Part shown: positions 1 to 16,655 of the stretch, piece after piece
How the letters are laid out: each line of letters starts with the position of its first letter
Numbering within the stretch: the first letter of the stretch is position 1
Assembly (NCBI GenBank): GCA_963693365.1
Contig: CAVNZM010000009.1
Span: 186,001-250,000, forward strand
Direction of reading: 5' to 3'
From: Amoebidium appalachense
Taxonomy: Eukaryota; Ichthyosporea
Length of the DNA stretch: 64,000 bases
Made by a program: the position numbers and the translations under genes
Notes under the pieces: generated by a model
Seen by the model: the letters and a program-made list of their open reading frames with translations, nothing else
What the model was told of the DNA's origin: nothing
Database searches by the model: none

Positions 1-19
1 AGCAAAATACAGGCCATGT

Positions 20-25
20 TTGCAC

Positions 26-87
<62 letters not shown>

Positions 88-171
88 GGTGGGTGGGGGG
101 GGGGGGTGGGTGGGTGGGTGGGTGGGGACGTGGGTTGGGGTGTGTGTGTGTATGTGGGTGAGTGTGCGTGT

Positions 172-203
<32 letters not shown>

Positions 204-208
204 TGTAA
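20..208. repeat. (TG)n and G-rich simple sequence
   Basis: Two (TG)n blocks flank a GGGT/poly-G stretch at about 79-140. A further G-rich tract lies at 507-560. Bases 210-765 hold no exon I can recognise; they are presumably intron of the upstream ZRANB3 part. Confidence 0.8.
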
Positions 209-768
209 CCCTAGACACGAGCTTGCACACACATGCAAAACAAACACTCACACACACACACACACGTGCTTGTATGATAGCCTCTGCATTAGAGCTCTGC
301 ATGTGCATGTGTGTGTTCATGCTACATTCATTCTTGATCGCCCAGTTCCTGTGTGCACGTCGATTACCCCACACACCCACATGCACGGCACTCATGTAGT
401 CCCTGTGTAAGCACCGACACACTTCGTGTCTTGGAGTAAGAACATGCAGCAAACAGGGCTTAGACACACGAGTTTGAAGTGTGGTGGGTCGGCGTGTGTG
501 TGTGTGAAGGGGGGGAGGGGGAGGGGGGGGGGAGAGGGGGGGCAAGGAGGAGCTTGGGGGACTGCACGGCTGTGCTCTTGTTATTGATTTGGGTGGCTAC
601 GTTTCCTTATGACCCCATTATAAATGGGCCCATATGAAGCCAGCCCCTTACCAATCTTTCGCTCCCCACATTTTGCACTCATGCCCGCATGAGCGCGCAC
701 CTACAACAGCATACAGATACACAGTGAACAAGCATATGTACACATATGTGTGCGCATGCATGCGGGTA

Positions 769-6262
<5,494 letters not shown>

Positions 6263-6289
<27 letters not shown>

Positions 6290-6545
6290 GGCTACGTGGG
6301 ACATAAGGGGTTTCTTTAAGGCCAAAGGAGGGCACATGGGACATAAGGGGTTTCTTTAAGGCCAAATGAGGGCACATGGGACATAAGGGGTTTCTTTAAA
6401 GCCAAATGAGGGCGTATGGGACATAAGGGTTTCTTTAAGGCCAAATGAGGATGGCATGGGACATAAGGGGTTTCTTTAAGGCCAAGTGAGGGCACATGGG
6501 ACATAAGGGGTTTCTTTAAGGCCAAATGATGCCTCATGGGACAGT
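6263..6545 (+). repeat. 40-bp tandem array derived from the last ZRANB3 codons
   Basis: Seven units of about 40 bp share the core AGGGGTTTCTTTAAGGCCAAATGAGG. The first unit is coding: it specifies IRGFFKAK and the TGA at 6287-6289. The other six follow in the 3' flank with a 39-41 bp period. Each repeats the FFKAK codons, most of them with a TGA. Confidence 0.85.
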
Positions 6546-6616
6546 CGGGGATTTGTCAGAGTGATCATGTGGTGCTGCTGTGGGTGTTCAATTTTATTTT
6601 TATTTTTTGTTTTTTT

Positions 6617-6903
6617 ATTTTTTACGCGGGGGGGGGGGGGGGGAGGGGGGGGGGGGGGGGGGGGGGTGTTGATGCACGAATGATTTAACGAGCTTGTGGT
6701 CTGTGGTCGGAATTGTAACCACTTGATTTAGTTCAATTTAGTTCATTATAACAGGAGGCAGACCACATTCCGGGGGGGGGGGGGGGGGGGGGGGGGTGTT
6801 GATGCACGAATGATTTAACGAGCTTGTGGTCTGTGGTCGGAATTGTACCTACTTGATTTAGTTCAATTTAGTTCATTATAACAGGAGGCAGACCACATTC
6901 CCA
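6617..6903. repeat. 130-bp tandem duplication with poly-G spacers
   Basis: A unit of about 105 bp (6667-6772, again 6797-6902, starting TGTTGATGCACGAATG and ending GACCACATTCC) occurs twice with only a few differences. Each copy is preceded by a run of 20 or more G. Confidence 0.85.
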
Positions 6904-6934
6904 TGCTTTACGTGGGCATGTGCAACACGTGAAT

Positions 6935-7135
6935 GAATAGTCAGGTAGTTCATGTGAATGAATAGTTAGGTAATTGATGTGAATGAATAGTAAGGTATTT
7001 AATGTGAATGAATAGTAAGGTATAAATGAATAGTAAGCAGTAATGTGAATGAATAGTAAGGTATTTAATGTGGATGAATCGTCAGGCATTTAATGTGAAG
7101 GAATAATCAGGTATTTCATGTGAATCATTGGTGAC
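6935..7135. repeat. Minisatellite of about 24 bp (ATGTGAATGAATAGTAAGGT)n
   Basis: Around eight diverged units are built on TGTGAATGAATAGTNAGGTATTTA. No coding potential is seen on either strand. Confidence 0.75.
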
Positions 7136-8060
7136 AGATAGGTACGTAGATGGTGCTAGAAACACCAAAAAAGAAGGGGAGTGCGCACACCCTTATAAAC
7201 TCAGGAATATTTGAATCGTGCATGCTATATATATAGTCACGTGCAATATAAGCACATCGGATCCCACATGCGACTGCCGTTGAATGAAGGAGACACTAAC
7301 GACCTAAATATGCGTGCAGGGGTAATAAACATGTGGCCGTTGTCGGTGTTCAAAGGCAATACTGGAAGATGGTGTTCGACTCCATGGCCATGCATGATTG
7401 TCTACCAGGAAGCTTGATTGATGAAAGGGGAGGGGAGGGGGAGGGGGGCAGCAATTTTGAGGGGAGTGGTAACTTGAATTGTAGTGTTTTTGAGGTGGCC
7501 CGGGGGCAGGGTTGAGATACACTACCCGCTTTGCATTCGACGATCCCCCCCCCCCCCCCCCCCCCCCCCCCCCACCCACCCACGTATCCACCCACCCACC
7601 ACCACCACCACTACAAGGGCAAAGAAAAAAAAAAAAAACACAGGCTGCCATGAATAGCAGTATCCGATTAAACGAAAATACGTTAGGCTATCATTTGCAT
7701 TTGGCAGCGGCTCATGGCTATGACAACTAATATGTAACATATTACATACACTCCTGAATGATTAACATCGAAGCTTTAGAAGTCCTTGATCACCTGAACC
7801 ATTATCGAGCTCACCGGGCACTACGGGCATCCTCCCTCCCCCCTCCCCCCCGGCTATCCCCCTCGAGCTCCACACAGTACTTGCCCTCATCATATGTCAA
7901 TTGTGCCAGCAACAACCCTGCCCCGACGGTTCTTCCCGATCACACAGACATAGCCACTGCTGGATGGACACACACAACCTGCACCATGGGTCCCATTTGT
8001 CGCGTGAGCTATTCTCACAACAGGGTCAGAGAAAGAGGGGGGGGGGGGGGGGGGATGTAT
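7136..8060. other. Spacer without recognised gene
   Basis: This is non-repetitive DNA between minisatellites, with a C run at 7546-7573. The open frames are short, not linked by plausible splice sites, and resemble no family I know. Confidence 0.5.
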
Positions 8061-8207
8061 GCGTTATTATAGGGTTGGAAATATGGAGGAGACAACAACG
8101 GGCATCAACAAAACGTCACAAAAGTGGAAAATCCAAAATCAAACAATTTAAGCGTGCAGGCAGGAGACACTTGAACAGAGCCCATCATCAAAAGGGGGGG
8201 GGGGGGG
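8061..8207 (+). repeat. Dispersed element, family B copy 1
   Basis: About 130 bp, starting ATGTATGCGTTA and containing GGAAATATGGAGGAGACAA, lie between two G runs (8038-8054 and 8194-8207). A close inverted copy lies at 33072-33212 in a PCYT2 intron, and a fragment at 21637-21672 in PPIL1. Confidence 0.8.
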
Positions 8208-8742
8208 CATTTACAGTCGATTCTCACACGTATAAACACGCACACGGACACAGAATGGCGAGAGTGGTCAATTTTGATTTATGCAGTCCACTTTATGCAT
8301 TATTTATGCACACAGCCTCCCGGAGGACTGCCGCCCGGGTAGCCTAAATCACAAAGTCTAGACTGAAATTCCAAAGGCCAGGCCAGCTGGCCGATTACGT
8401 CATCGACTGCCATATATGGTTACGTGGCGCCATGCCTCATTGGGGCAAATGCTACCTTGCCTCTCCCTGCCCCCCGCGCGTGACGGGGCCATTCATACGA
8501 GCCAAATAACTTGAATGTCTGATAAAGAATTACGTTGGATACTACAAAATTAGACAGTATATCTTGCAACTATCTCAAATGTGGGGGCAGTGGACATTGT
8601 GATATGCTCATTCAAGGGCTGCGTTTTGCTGCTTGGCCATGAGTTGGGGTGGGGCGATTAGGGCGCGGGCAGATGCAGTGGGTTGGCGCCTGCAAGGAAG
8701 AAGGGGTTAGTGGGTGGTAGGGAGATAACGTGTGTCTATATC

Positions 8743-8846
<104 letters not shown>

Positions 8847-9137
8847 ATGTGCGCGGGCACGTACATTCATGTAGAATTATATGCATGTGTATGGTAAGGT
8901 AGTTATGTGTGCATAACTATGGGGGTGAAGTAGTGGGGCACCTGCGCAAGGTGCATAAACGTGTGTGTGGGTTGGGCGATGGATGCAGGAAGGGCCTGCT
9001 GTGTGCATTTATGTGGGTATGGTTTGTATGTGTTGTGCTTGTGTGAAGTATATATGCATGGGCTCACTGCGCCGTGTGGGTGTGTGTGGTTGATAGGCAA
9101 ACAAGTACATATGCATGGGTGTGTGCATGAGGAAATG

Positions 9138-9600
9138 TGCATTCATGTGTGTGTAGGCCCATCATGTAGATGAATACACATGTGGATGCATTCATGTGTG
9201 TGTAGGCCCATCATGTAGATGAATACACATGTGGATGCATTCATGTGTGTGTAGGCCCATCATGTAAATGAATACACATGTGGATGCATTCATGTGTGTG
9301 TAGGCCCATCATGTAAATGAATACACATGTGGATGCATTCATGTGTGTGTAGGCCCATCATGTAAATGAATACACATGTGGATGCATTCATGTGTGTGTA
9401 GGCCCATCATGTAAATGAATACACATGTGGATGCATTCATGTGTGTGTAGGCCCATCATGTAAATGAATACACATGTGGATGCATTCATGTGTGTGTCGG
9501 CCCATCATGTAAATGAATACACATGTGGATGCATTCATGTGTATGTAGGCCCATCATGTAAATGAATACACATGTGGATGCATTCATGTGTGTGTGCATG
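9138..9600. repeat. 49-bp tandem repeat, about 10 copies
   Basis: The unit starts TGCATTCATGTGTGTGTAGG and ends ACATGTGGA. It repeats at 9138, 9187, 9236 and onward with very few substitutions, so the array is young or actively homogenised. It ends about 170 bp from the 3' end of the Mpv17-like gene. Confidence 0.92.
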
Positions 9601-9767
9601 TGTGTGCGTGCACGTGCATGCGTGAGCGCACGTGCACTCGTTCAAGTGCACGTGCTGATATTGCCGCACCACATGTGCACATAATGGTGTGTGTGTGCGT
9701 GCACATGCAAGTGTGTGACGGTGTGAGCCCATGCACATGCACACACACAAGCACAGACACTCAACAC

Positions 9768-10274
9768 TTACTTGAGGCCGGTCTCCTCCTTGGCCTCCAC
9801 CCTATCAATGGCATCGTAGTGCTTCTGCCTGCTCAGGAACACATTCCAGCCCAGGGTGAGTGTGGACACGTAGAGCACCCGCAGGTGGCTGGGCAGGAAG
9901 AAGAAGTTGACCGTCTGCGCAAACGGCCACACCATGCAGTCCACAAGGTACGTGGGCCACACCTTCTCCTTCAGCTCCGCTACAACCTGGGGGGGGGGGG
10001 GGGGGGGGGAGGTGAGCATGTGAGGGATTGCACAGTGTCATGTACTAATTGACGGGGGAAGGAAAAGGGGGAGGGGGGGGGGGGGGGGGGGGGGGGACAA
10101 ACAGAACGGGCCATGTGCACACATAAAGACACTGGGAAGGATGGAGATACACACTCAGAAACAGACACGGTCACGAGGGGGGAGGGGAGGGGGGGGGGGG
10201 GGGGTTAGTGTGATTATGTGTGTGTGCGCAGGAGAGTGGTGTGATGTGTTGTGGTGAGTGTGTTTGCGGCCGTG

Positions 10275-10308
<34 letters not shown>

Positions 10309-11207
10309 GCAGGGAGTGATATGGTGTGGTGTGGTGCATGCACACACGTGTCCGTGTGGTGTTGTTGTTGTTGTATATGCCCCCCTCCCCCCCCCCCCAA
10401 AAAAAACACCCCTCCTCCGGCGGACATGATGCGGAACGTGCTGGTGTGTTCGCCCACCCCTGCCTTCCGCTGGGGTGTGTGCATGCTCTACCTCCAAACC
10501 CATTACATCGCATACACGGCAGACCTTAGCAGGAACATGCCACACCATTAGCATGCTCCCCGTTACCCCCCCCTCCTTCCACCACAACAGCACCACCACA
10601 CAAACCCACCCCGACCACCACCAACAACCCCAGCAGACACACGCACCTGGTCCTTAGTCTTGCCCTCGAAGGTGCCAAACAGGGTGAAGAAAGCAATGGT
10701 GCAGAAGGGCGCAAAGATGCTCTGGTCAATCAGCACCTTGCGGCCCACATACTTGAACGTGGGGATGGCCGGCACCACGCGGTCCAGCCACACGTACCAG
10801 TAGTGGTTGAACGGCCCTGCACAAGATGTGTCAGCACACACACTGGCTGGTATGCAGGGAGGCAAGCAGGTGGGACAGGTGTACACTCAGCGAACGTAAA
10901 GTGGCGAGGAGGGGAAGAGGGTGGGGTGGGGGGGTGGGGGGAGAAGGACACGGTACGTGCATGGGGTTGGAGAACCGGGTGCATTATGTCAGTTACATTT
11001 GTGTCATCGAAGTATGGGTGGATGTGCACGTGTTTGTTTGGAGATGGGAGTGTATGTGTGTTGGTAATGTGTGTGGGGGGGGGTGGGGGGGGGGACTTAG
11101 AGTAAGCACCCACCCATGATAGCGCCGACAGTGCCCATACGAACCATGCGCAGCCAGTCGTGGCGGTAGGGCTGGCCGGCATGGTGGCTGTGGTGCTCCA
11201 GCCGTTG
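9768..11207 (-). CDS. Mpv17/PMP22-family membrane protein (5' exon not found)
   Basis: Seen: three exons read right to left, 11207-11114, 10816-10647 and 9986-9768 (TAA), joined in matching phase. Together they give about 160 residues. Family hallmarks are the GPFNHYWY motif after a glycine-rich helix (MGTVGAIMG), the DQSIFAPF stretch, and WPFAQTVNFFFLP followed by LGWNVFLS near the C-terminus. Known: Mpv17/PMP22/Sym1 proteins are four-helix channels of the mitochondrial inner or peroxisomal membrane, usually about 180-200 residues. The first transmembrane helix is therefore missing, presumably in an exon between 11.2 and 12.5 kb that I could not fix. The acceptor at 11208 is supported by a branch-like CTGAC upstream. 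Two introns contain G runs on the plus strand. I cannot tell mitochondrial from peroxisomal members. Confidence 0.85.
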
Positions 11208-11694
11208 CTGTGTGCCCACCGTCAGGCCCGGCACAAATATGTGAAACATACCAGTCGCTCCCTCCCCTCCCTCCTCCCCTTCCCCTCCCAGCTTCTCTCC
11301 ACCTCCCCACCCCCTCCTTCCCCCAAGCACACACACACACACACACACACGCACGCACACTTTCCCTCCTTTTCCACCACGCCTTACTCATCAGGACTCA
11401 TCCAGCCAATTCAGTATATGCAGCGATATGGCTTCACTAAACGTCCCCCGCCACCCACCATAATACCCACTCAAAGTCAAAGTAACGGTACAAGACAGCA
11501 CCTACATAAAGGCAACAAAAAAAAAAACGATGTAAGTTAACAAGTTGACACAACCCCACCATCTGCTAATGACTAACAACTCGTGTGCCGTGCTCAGAGT
11601 CAGAAGCCGCGCAAGATAGGCGCATACATCACAACAGAACACACAGTAATAGGCAAAGAGAAGCCGAACGCGCACCTGCCCTACAGCCACACTC

Positions 11695-11729
<35 letters not shown>

Positions 11730-13423
11730 AAAAATAAAAATAAAATAAAACAAAATAAAGATCTTACACTACTACAAGCGCACATAGACACCCAAACACC
11801 CACACGCACACACGCGCACACACGTACAGCGACAGGCACGCCCACCCATCAACACTGTCAGCCGTCCATCCACCCACACACAGCTTCCTCGTTAACCGCA
11901 AACCCACACACACCACCACCTTGACATCAAAGGCTCTATCTTTGTGATTCCTTTTCATATTTACAGAAACACGCACAACGAAGGGATGGGACATGCATGT
12001 CTAGACAAGACGTCAAGCAATTCAACTCAAGCAGGCTCAGAGAGGATGGATGCTCACACACAAAACAAGACTAAAAACGCCCATACACACAAATCCACAC
12101 CTAGCATCAAGCACAAACACACACACACACCTGGATGCAGTCCCCTGCACTGTAAAGCGAACACATGGTAAGGGTGTTCATCGTCAGCGGTCGTCTGACA
12201 TACATGTCAGAAATAAAGTTGACTGCTCGCTTTGCAAAGTTCATTTTCAATAGCTAAAGAAAAAAAACGCTCTCCTAACCTTTCTTTGAGTTTCAGTTCG
12301 CTGAAGACAATACGTGTCCATGCAATGCCTGTGTGTGTGTGACGGTGGGCTGCCCCCATGTGAAGCCGCTCCATTTCCCTGCAGCTGCCCATCGAAAACC
12401 GTGATATAAGGTAAGTATAAAACTAATTCATCTTTATGTAACCATTTTAAATAAAAGTCGTTCAAAGTCACCAGTCAAACAACGTTACTAAAAACTATGG
12501 CGAGTAGAATATGTTACATACCAGACAGATGCAATCTCCGCCAACCTGTCATCGTTTTCCGATATGATTGGTCCGCAGAGCAACAACGAATCTCCCAAAC
12601 TATTCTTCTCTGGGGTGTTCTCTTTTGCAACTGATTTTTTTCTTCAATATATTCAAAAGAAAATAATATCCTAGTGCTTGACATATAATGATACAATGAC
12701 TTTCAATATTTACATCTGTAATTAATTATTGTTTTCTAAGCCCTGGAAAATAAAATTGCCTATAGTGATGCTAAAGCTTTCGTAGTTATATCATATAAAC
12801 TAAATATCAAGAAACAAACGGATTATTCTAATTTGTAAAGCCCCACCCCCTCAGCGAAGGTTTAGGAATTAGCCGTTGTGGACTTTAATTGGCTGGCGAC
12901 ATTGTGACCGAGTCAACCGCGACTGTCTGGCGCCACTATCACTTTGGGGCGTATGTATACTGTATCTACCTATAAAATTCTCGCCAAAAGAAACTTCAAG
13001 TATTAAATAAACCGTTTATATGTAATAGAGCTACATGTTGCTTAAACTTTGTAGGTTGCATGTGGCACAACTTGAAGTACGCCGATCGACTGAATACACG
13101 TGGGCGACCGAGGCTCATGAATGGTGTGTGAAGGAATGCTCTCCTAGGTTGGGGGGGCTCAATCAAGGCACCCTTGGAATCATTTTTTTATAATGACTTT
13201 ATTATTGATGTGCACATAGAAGGTGAAAAGGCGAGATATCGCAGATATCCCGGGATAAAGAAAAACCGCTCATGAAAAGAAGATATCGGCCAAAAAAAAA
13301 GACATGGTGCTTTAGATAACATCGTAACGCAGAGTACTATATGTACAGCACAACTGATAGGAGTCACCTGGGGAAGGATAGGTTCAGAAATAAAGTTGCA
13401 AAGAAAGGAGACAGCTGCAAGAA

Positions 13424-13461
<38 letters not shown>

Positions 13462-13529
13462 AGAAGAAGAAGAAGAAGCTCAAATGTAGAAAGAAGCTCA
13501 GGTGTAAACTAACTGGGAGGAGATCACAA
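11208..13529. other. Spacer, AT-richer from 12.2 kb, no recognised gene
   Basis: It should contain the missing first exon of the Mpv17-like gene. Poly-C at 11698-11727 is followed by an A-rich stretch. Between 12200 and 13400 the sequence is AT-rich and nearly free of microsatellites, unlike the flanks. A run of about 35 A followed by (AAG)n lies at 13425-13478. Confidence 0.5.
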
Positions 13530-14145
13530 GAGAGAAACTAGATGGCCCCATCTGGTCACGAGGATGTCTAAGCTACAATCTGAAAGGAGCCTACGACCAA
13601 GCTTCTCCAAAGGCAGAGCCCCCCATAATCCCTGACAATAGAGTAGTCGTTCGATAGGCACTGAAGGGCAATACAGAACTCGCTTGAACACCAGACAAGT
13701 CCCAGACAAGCCCGCCCGGAGTTCACGTAAACCTGCCTAGGAAATCTAACAGTCAAGCAAGGTAGCCTGGCTGTAGCAAGGCACGCAAAAGAGAAGACAC
13801 AAGCAGTGTGCGTTCCAACGAGAAAAGGTTCTGTAATGCTCAGCAATAGCCGCAGTGAAAGGACCAAGGCCATGCCGCAGTTTGAAGAAGGATGCAGAGA
13901 TGGAGACAACGTAGAAGGAGACAAGCAAGGACCCAGTCAACCCCCAAAGCGACAAGCACTCGCGGCCACCATAGTAACCACCATCATGCCGGGCTTCGGA
14001 GAAACATGAGTATGACACCAGATGGAGAGAGGTAGAACACCAGCATATCACAACCGGTACCGCGTGCCGAAGGCAATCGTAGAACTCAACCCGCAAGAAT
14101 ACAACTGCTCGCAAGTCCCTCCCCAGCGTGGGACTTCCCCTTGCC
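13530..14145 (-). ncRNA. Hairpin-bounded element, copy 1 (candidate structured RNA or decayed element)
   Basis: Seen: the segment aligns over hundreds of bases with 26020-26705 on the same strand. One 34-base block (13759-13792 against 26247-26280) has 25 identities and nine differences, all transitions. At its minus-strand 5' end is a hairpin with stem AAGTCCC/GGGACTT (14111-14144). At its 3' end is a hairpin with stem AGATGG/CCATCT (13540-13553), whose counterpart in copy 2 keeps pairing through a compensatory change. A TATATA box lies about 27-30 bp upstream of the 5' hairpin. Reading frames on both strands do not align between copies without stops. Inference: a transcribed structured RNA family or fossils of a mobile element; I recognise no known RNA class. 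Confidence 0.45.
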
Positions 14146-14305
14146 ACAAAGAGAGAGAGGCGAAAGCTCTTATATATCCGTCATAAGTGGAAAATTGGGA
14201 AAAAAATTTGATGTGAAAGGAAAGTGATCAAAGTGAAATTGAAGTCACCACAAAGAGAAAGAAGCGAAAGCTCTTATATATCCGTCATAGTGGAAAATCA
14301 GGAAT
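14144..14305 (-). promoter_or_regulatory. Duplicated TATA-box promoter-like unit
   Basis: Two copies about 104 bp apart (14144-14200 and 14247-14305) share CCACAAAGAGA, GCGAAAGCTCTTATATATCC and GTCAT.GTGGAAAAT. On the minus strand each reads GGATATATAAGAGC. The proximal one sits at core-promoter distance from the hairpin that starts the element at 14144. Confidence 0.5.
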
Positions 14306-14743
14306 TTTTTTTGGAATCATGGCATCATGGACTGGTCCGACGCCGTAGCTACTACATAGGTACAAGCCATACAAATGCAAGATAACTGTTATATGTGCTA
14401 CTTGTTATTAAAATACCTTTTTAAAATGTACTAATAACGCGAAAACACACTGACAGGGTTACATTGCCAAATTGTTACTGAAATATAAGATTAATAAATA
14501 ACAATAATGCTAAACAGAGTGAATTATTTTTTTTAATTTTTATAATGACTTTATTGATATGCTCATGGAAAATTGAATTTTCCTGTTATGATGCAACATC
14601 TATCAGGAGCAGGTGGGCGTTGATTGGCCAAAGAACCGGTTTTGAACAACAACTGGGTTGGCAAGGGCACCAATTTTACTCATGATGACAAGTTCACTCG
14701 AGCTCCGTTGAGCGGTTTCCTTGTTAAAGACGTGTGGCTACAC

Positions 14744-15127
14744 CAACGATTTCTGCGTTGCATGCACACTAAACACAACAAAAGTCATGCACACAACAGA
14801 AATCATAGGTGTAAAGTGTGTGCGGATCCTGCCGCCAAATAAAAGAATTACAGCAGCCAACACCCGCCTCGCAACGATTTCTGCGTTGCATGCACACTAA
14901 ACACAACAAAAGTCATGCACACAACAGAAATCATAGGTGTAAAGTGTGTGCGGATCCTGCCGCCAAATAAAAGAATTACAGCAGCCAACACCCGCCTCCC
15001 AACGATTTCTGCGTTGCATGCACACTTAACACAACAAAAGTCATGCACACAACAGAAATCATAGGTGTAAAGTGTGTGCGGATCCTGCCGCCAAATAAAA
15101 GAATTACAGCAGCCAACACCCGCCTCG
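14744..15127. repeat. 128-bp tandem triplication
   Basis: Three nearly identical 128-bp units start with CAACGATTTCTGCGTTGCAT at 14744, 14872 and 15000. They end about 108 bp from the stop codon of the RGG-rich gene. Only two or three substitutions separate the units. Confidence 0.93.
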
Positions 15128-15234
15128 GATACCTCACAACCGTCCCAGCCGGAAACACCGTGCACGCCAGCAGTGGCCATACACACGGTGTGGCCATTTC
15201 ACGTCATTAGTGGATATACCATGGGCAGCCATGT

Positions 15235-16324
15235 TCAGTCACTATCGCTCAGGCCCAGGTCATCCTCATGATCCTTTGGTTTAGCCGGGGGGCGCTGCTG
15301 TGGCTTGGGGGCCTGCTGCTGCGGCTGCTGGGTCGGCCTCTCTACCCGCCTCCCCTCATCCCTGTCTCGGTTATCTTTTGCATTGTGATAGCCCCCCTCT
15401 CTCCCGCCCCCCTGTGCTTGCCCATCTCTCCCATCTCTCCCACCTCTGTCAGGAGGCCCTCCCCTCCCACCCCGGCTGTCGTCCCGTGGGCCGTCATAGC
15501 GCCCCCTGTCTGGGAACCCCTCCCTGTCCCGATCGCGCCTGTGCTCGTCCGGTCTATGTTCGGGGGCCCTTTGCCTATCTCTGTCTCTGTCTCTGTCCCG
15601 GTCCCTATCCCCCCCTCTGTCGCGATAGGACTCCCTCTCTTGATGGCTCGGTGGACCTCTCTGTCCGTCGTAGTGTCCATCCCGGCCCCCTCCCCGCCCC
15701 CCACCACCTCCCCTCCCTCCCCGGCCGCCACCTCTTGGCTGCCAGTTGTCCAGATTGGACTGCAGGAAAAAGATGCCCAAAGAGTCAGACTTCCTTTGAA
15801 GACCTCAACCATTAGAACAAACGCACAAAAGGACATTTTACCCACGGAAATATGCCCCCTCCCTCTCCCCCCCCCCCCCCCCCCCCTCAAAAAAGACCCA
15901 AATTTAAATATGTGGTCGGCACACACATCACAACCACAACCACCTGCTACTTCGAAGAGACTCTTTTTTCTCACCCCCCCCCCCCCCCCCCCCCTCTTCC
16001 CCTAGCCGCACGTGCCTCCCTCCTCCGTAGCCTGCTTCACCCGTTTTCTCTTAGTTCCATACCACTTTGCCAACACTAAAAGTCCACCACCTTCCATACC
16101 CTTCCCTTTGCCCACCATACGAACCATATACAGACTTCCCAAAAACCCTCTTGTATCCTACCAACCACGCCAACACACTCAAACAGCCACCCACTTGTAT
16201 GTCTCTGACGCTGTATGGCCGGGTGCCCTTCAGCTTCTCCACGTGTGGGGGAGGTATGGGCGAGTCCACTGGGGCTTCCGCATATAGCGGGTCATCATCA
16301 GTAAAATACTCGTAGCTGGGGCCA
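15235..16324 (-). CDS. Orphan RGG/RD-rich, probably RNA-binding protein
   Basis: Seen: exon 16324-16195 gives an acidic, proline-rich head (YEYFTDDDPLY, then PIPPPHVEKLKGTRPYSVRDIQ). Exon 15759-15235 (TGA) continues SNLDNWQPRGGGRGG. It then gives a long tail of RGG boxes, a (DR)n block of about ten residues, a Q/P-rich segment and an acidic end (EDDLGLSDSD). Phase agrees at the junction. The first exon must end with two bases of a codon. A 14-base exon starting with ATG at 17041-17028 with a GTGAGA donor would fit but is speculative. Known: RGG and RD repeats are typical of RNA-binding and splicing proteins. I do not recognise the family; the conserved-looking head domain is the part to search. 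It is divergent from PPIL1, so a shared promoter is possible. Confidence 0.75.
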
Positions 16325-16461
16325 CTGCGCAGGATCGGGGAACGTTAGCTGCAAGCACTCGGTGGAAACAAAGGGGGGGGGGGGGGGGGGGGGGGGGAGG
16401 CTGACCATAACAGGGACGGTAGAAAAGAGAGCGTTATAAAAGGATGACAAGTGTGCATGCG

Positions 16462-16554
16462 CGCGCGCGCGTGTGTGTGTGTGTGTGTGTGTGCGTGTGC
16501 GTACGTGCGTGTGTGTGTGTGTGCGTGTGGAAAGAGTACAAATGTGTGTGCATG

Positions 16555-16650
<96 letters not shown>

Positions 16651-16655
16651 TGTAA
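16462..16655. repeat. (TG)n microsatellite upstream of the RGG-rich exons
   Basis: (CG)n then interrupted and pure TG repeats lie in the presumed first intron of the minus-strand gene, next to a G run at 16372-16398. Confidence 0.85.

Noticed and set aside
11502-11753. First exon of the Mpv17-like gene in the minus frame with VCAYLARLLTLSTAHELLV
   Set aside because: No donor joins it in phase to the 11207 acceptor and the sequence does not resemble the family's first helix.
15074-16005. Plus-strand open frames of 171-245 codons opposite the RGG-rich gene
   Set aside because: Shadows of the GC-rich RGG/RD codons on the minus strand; the minus frame has the phase-matched splice junction.
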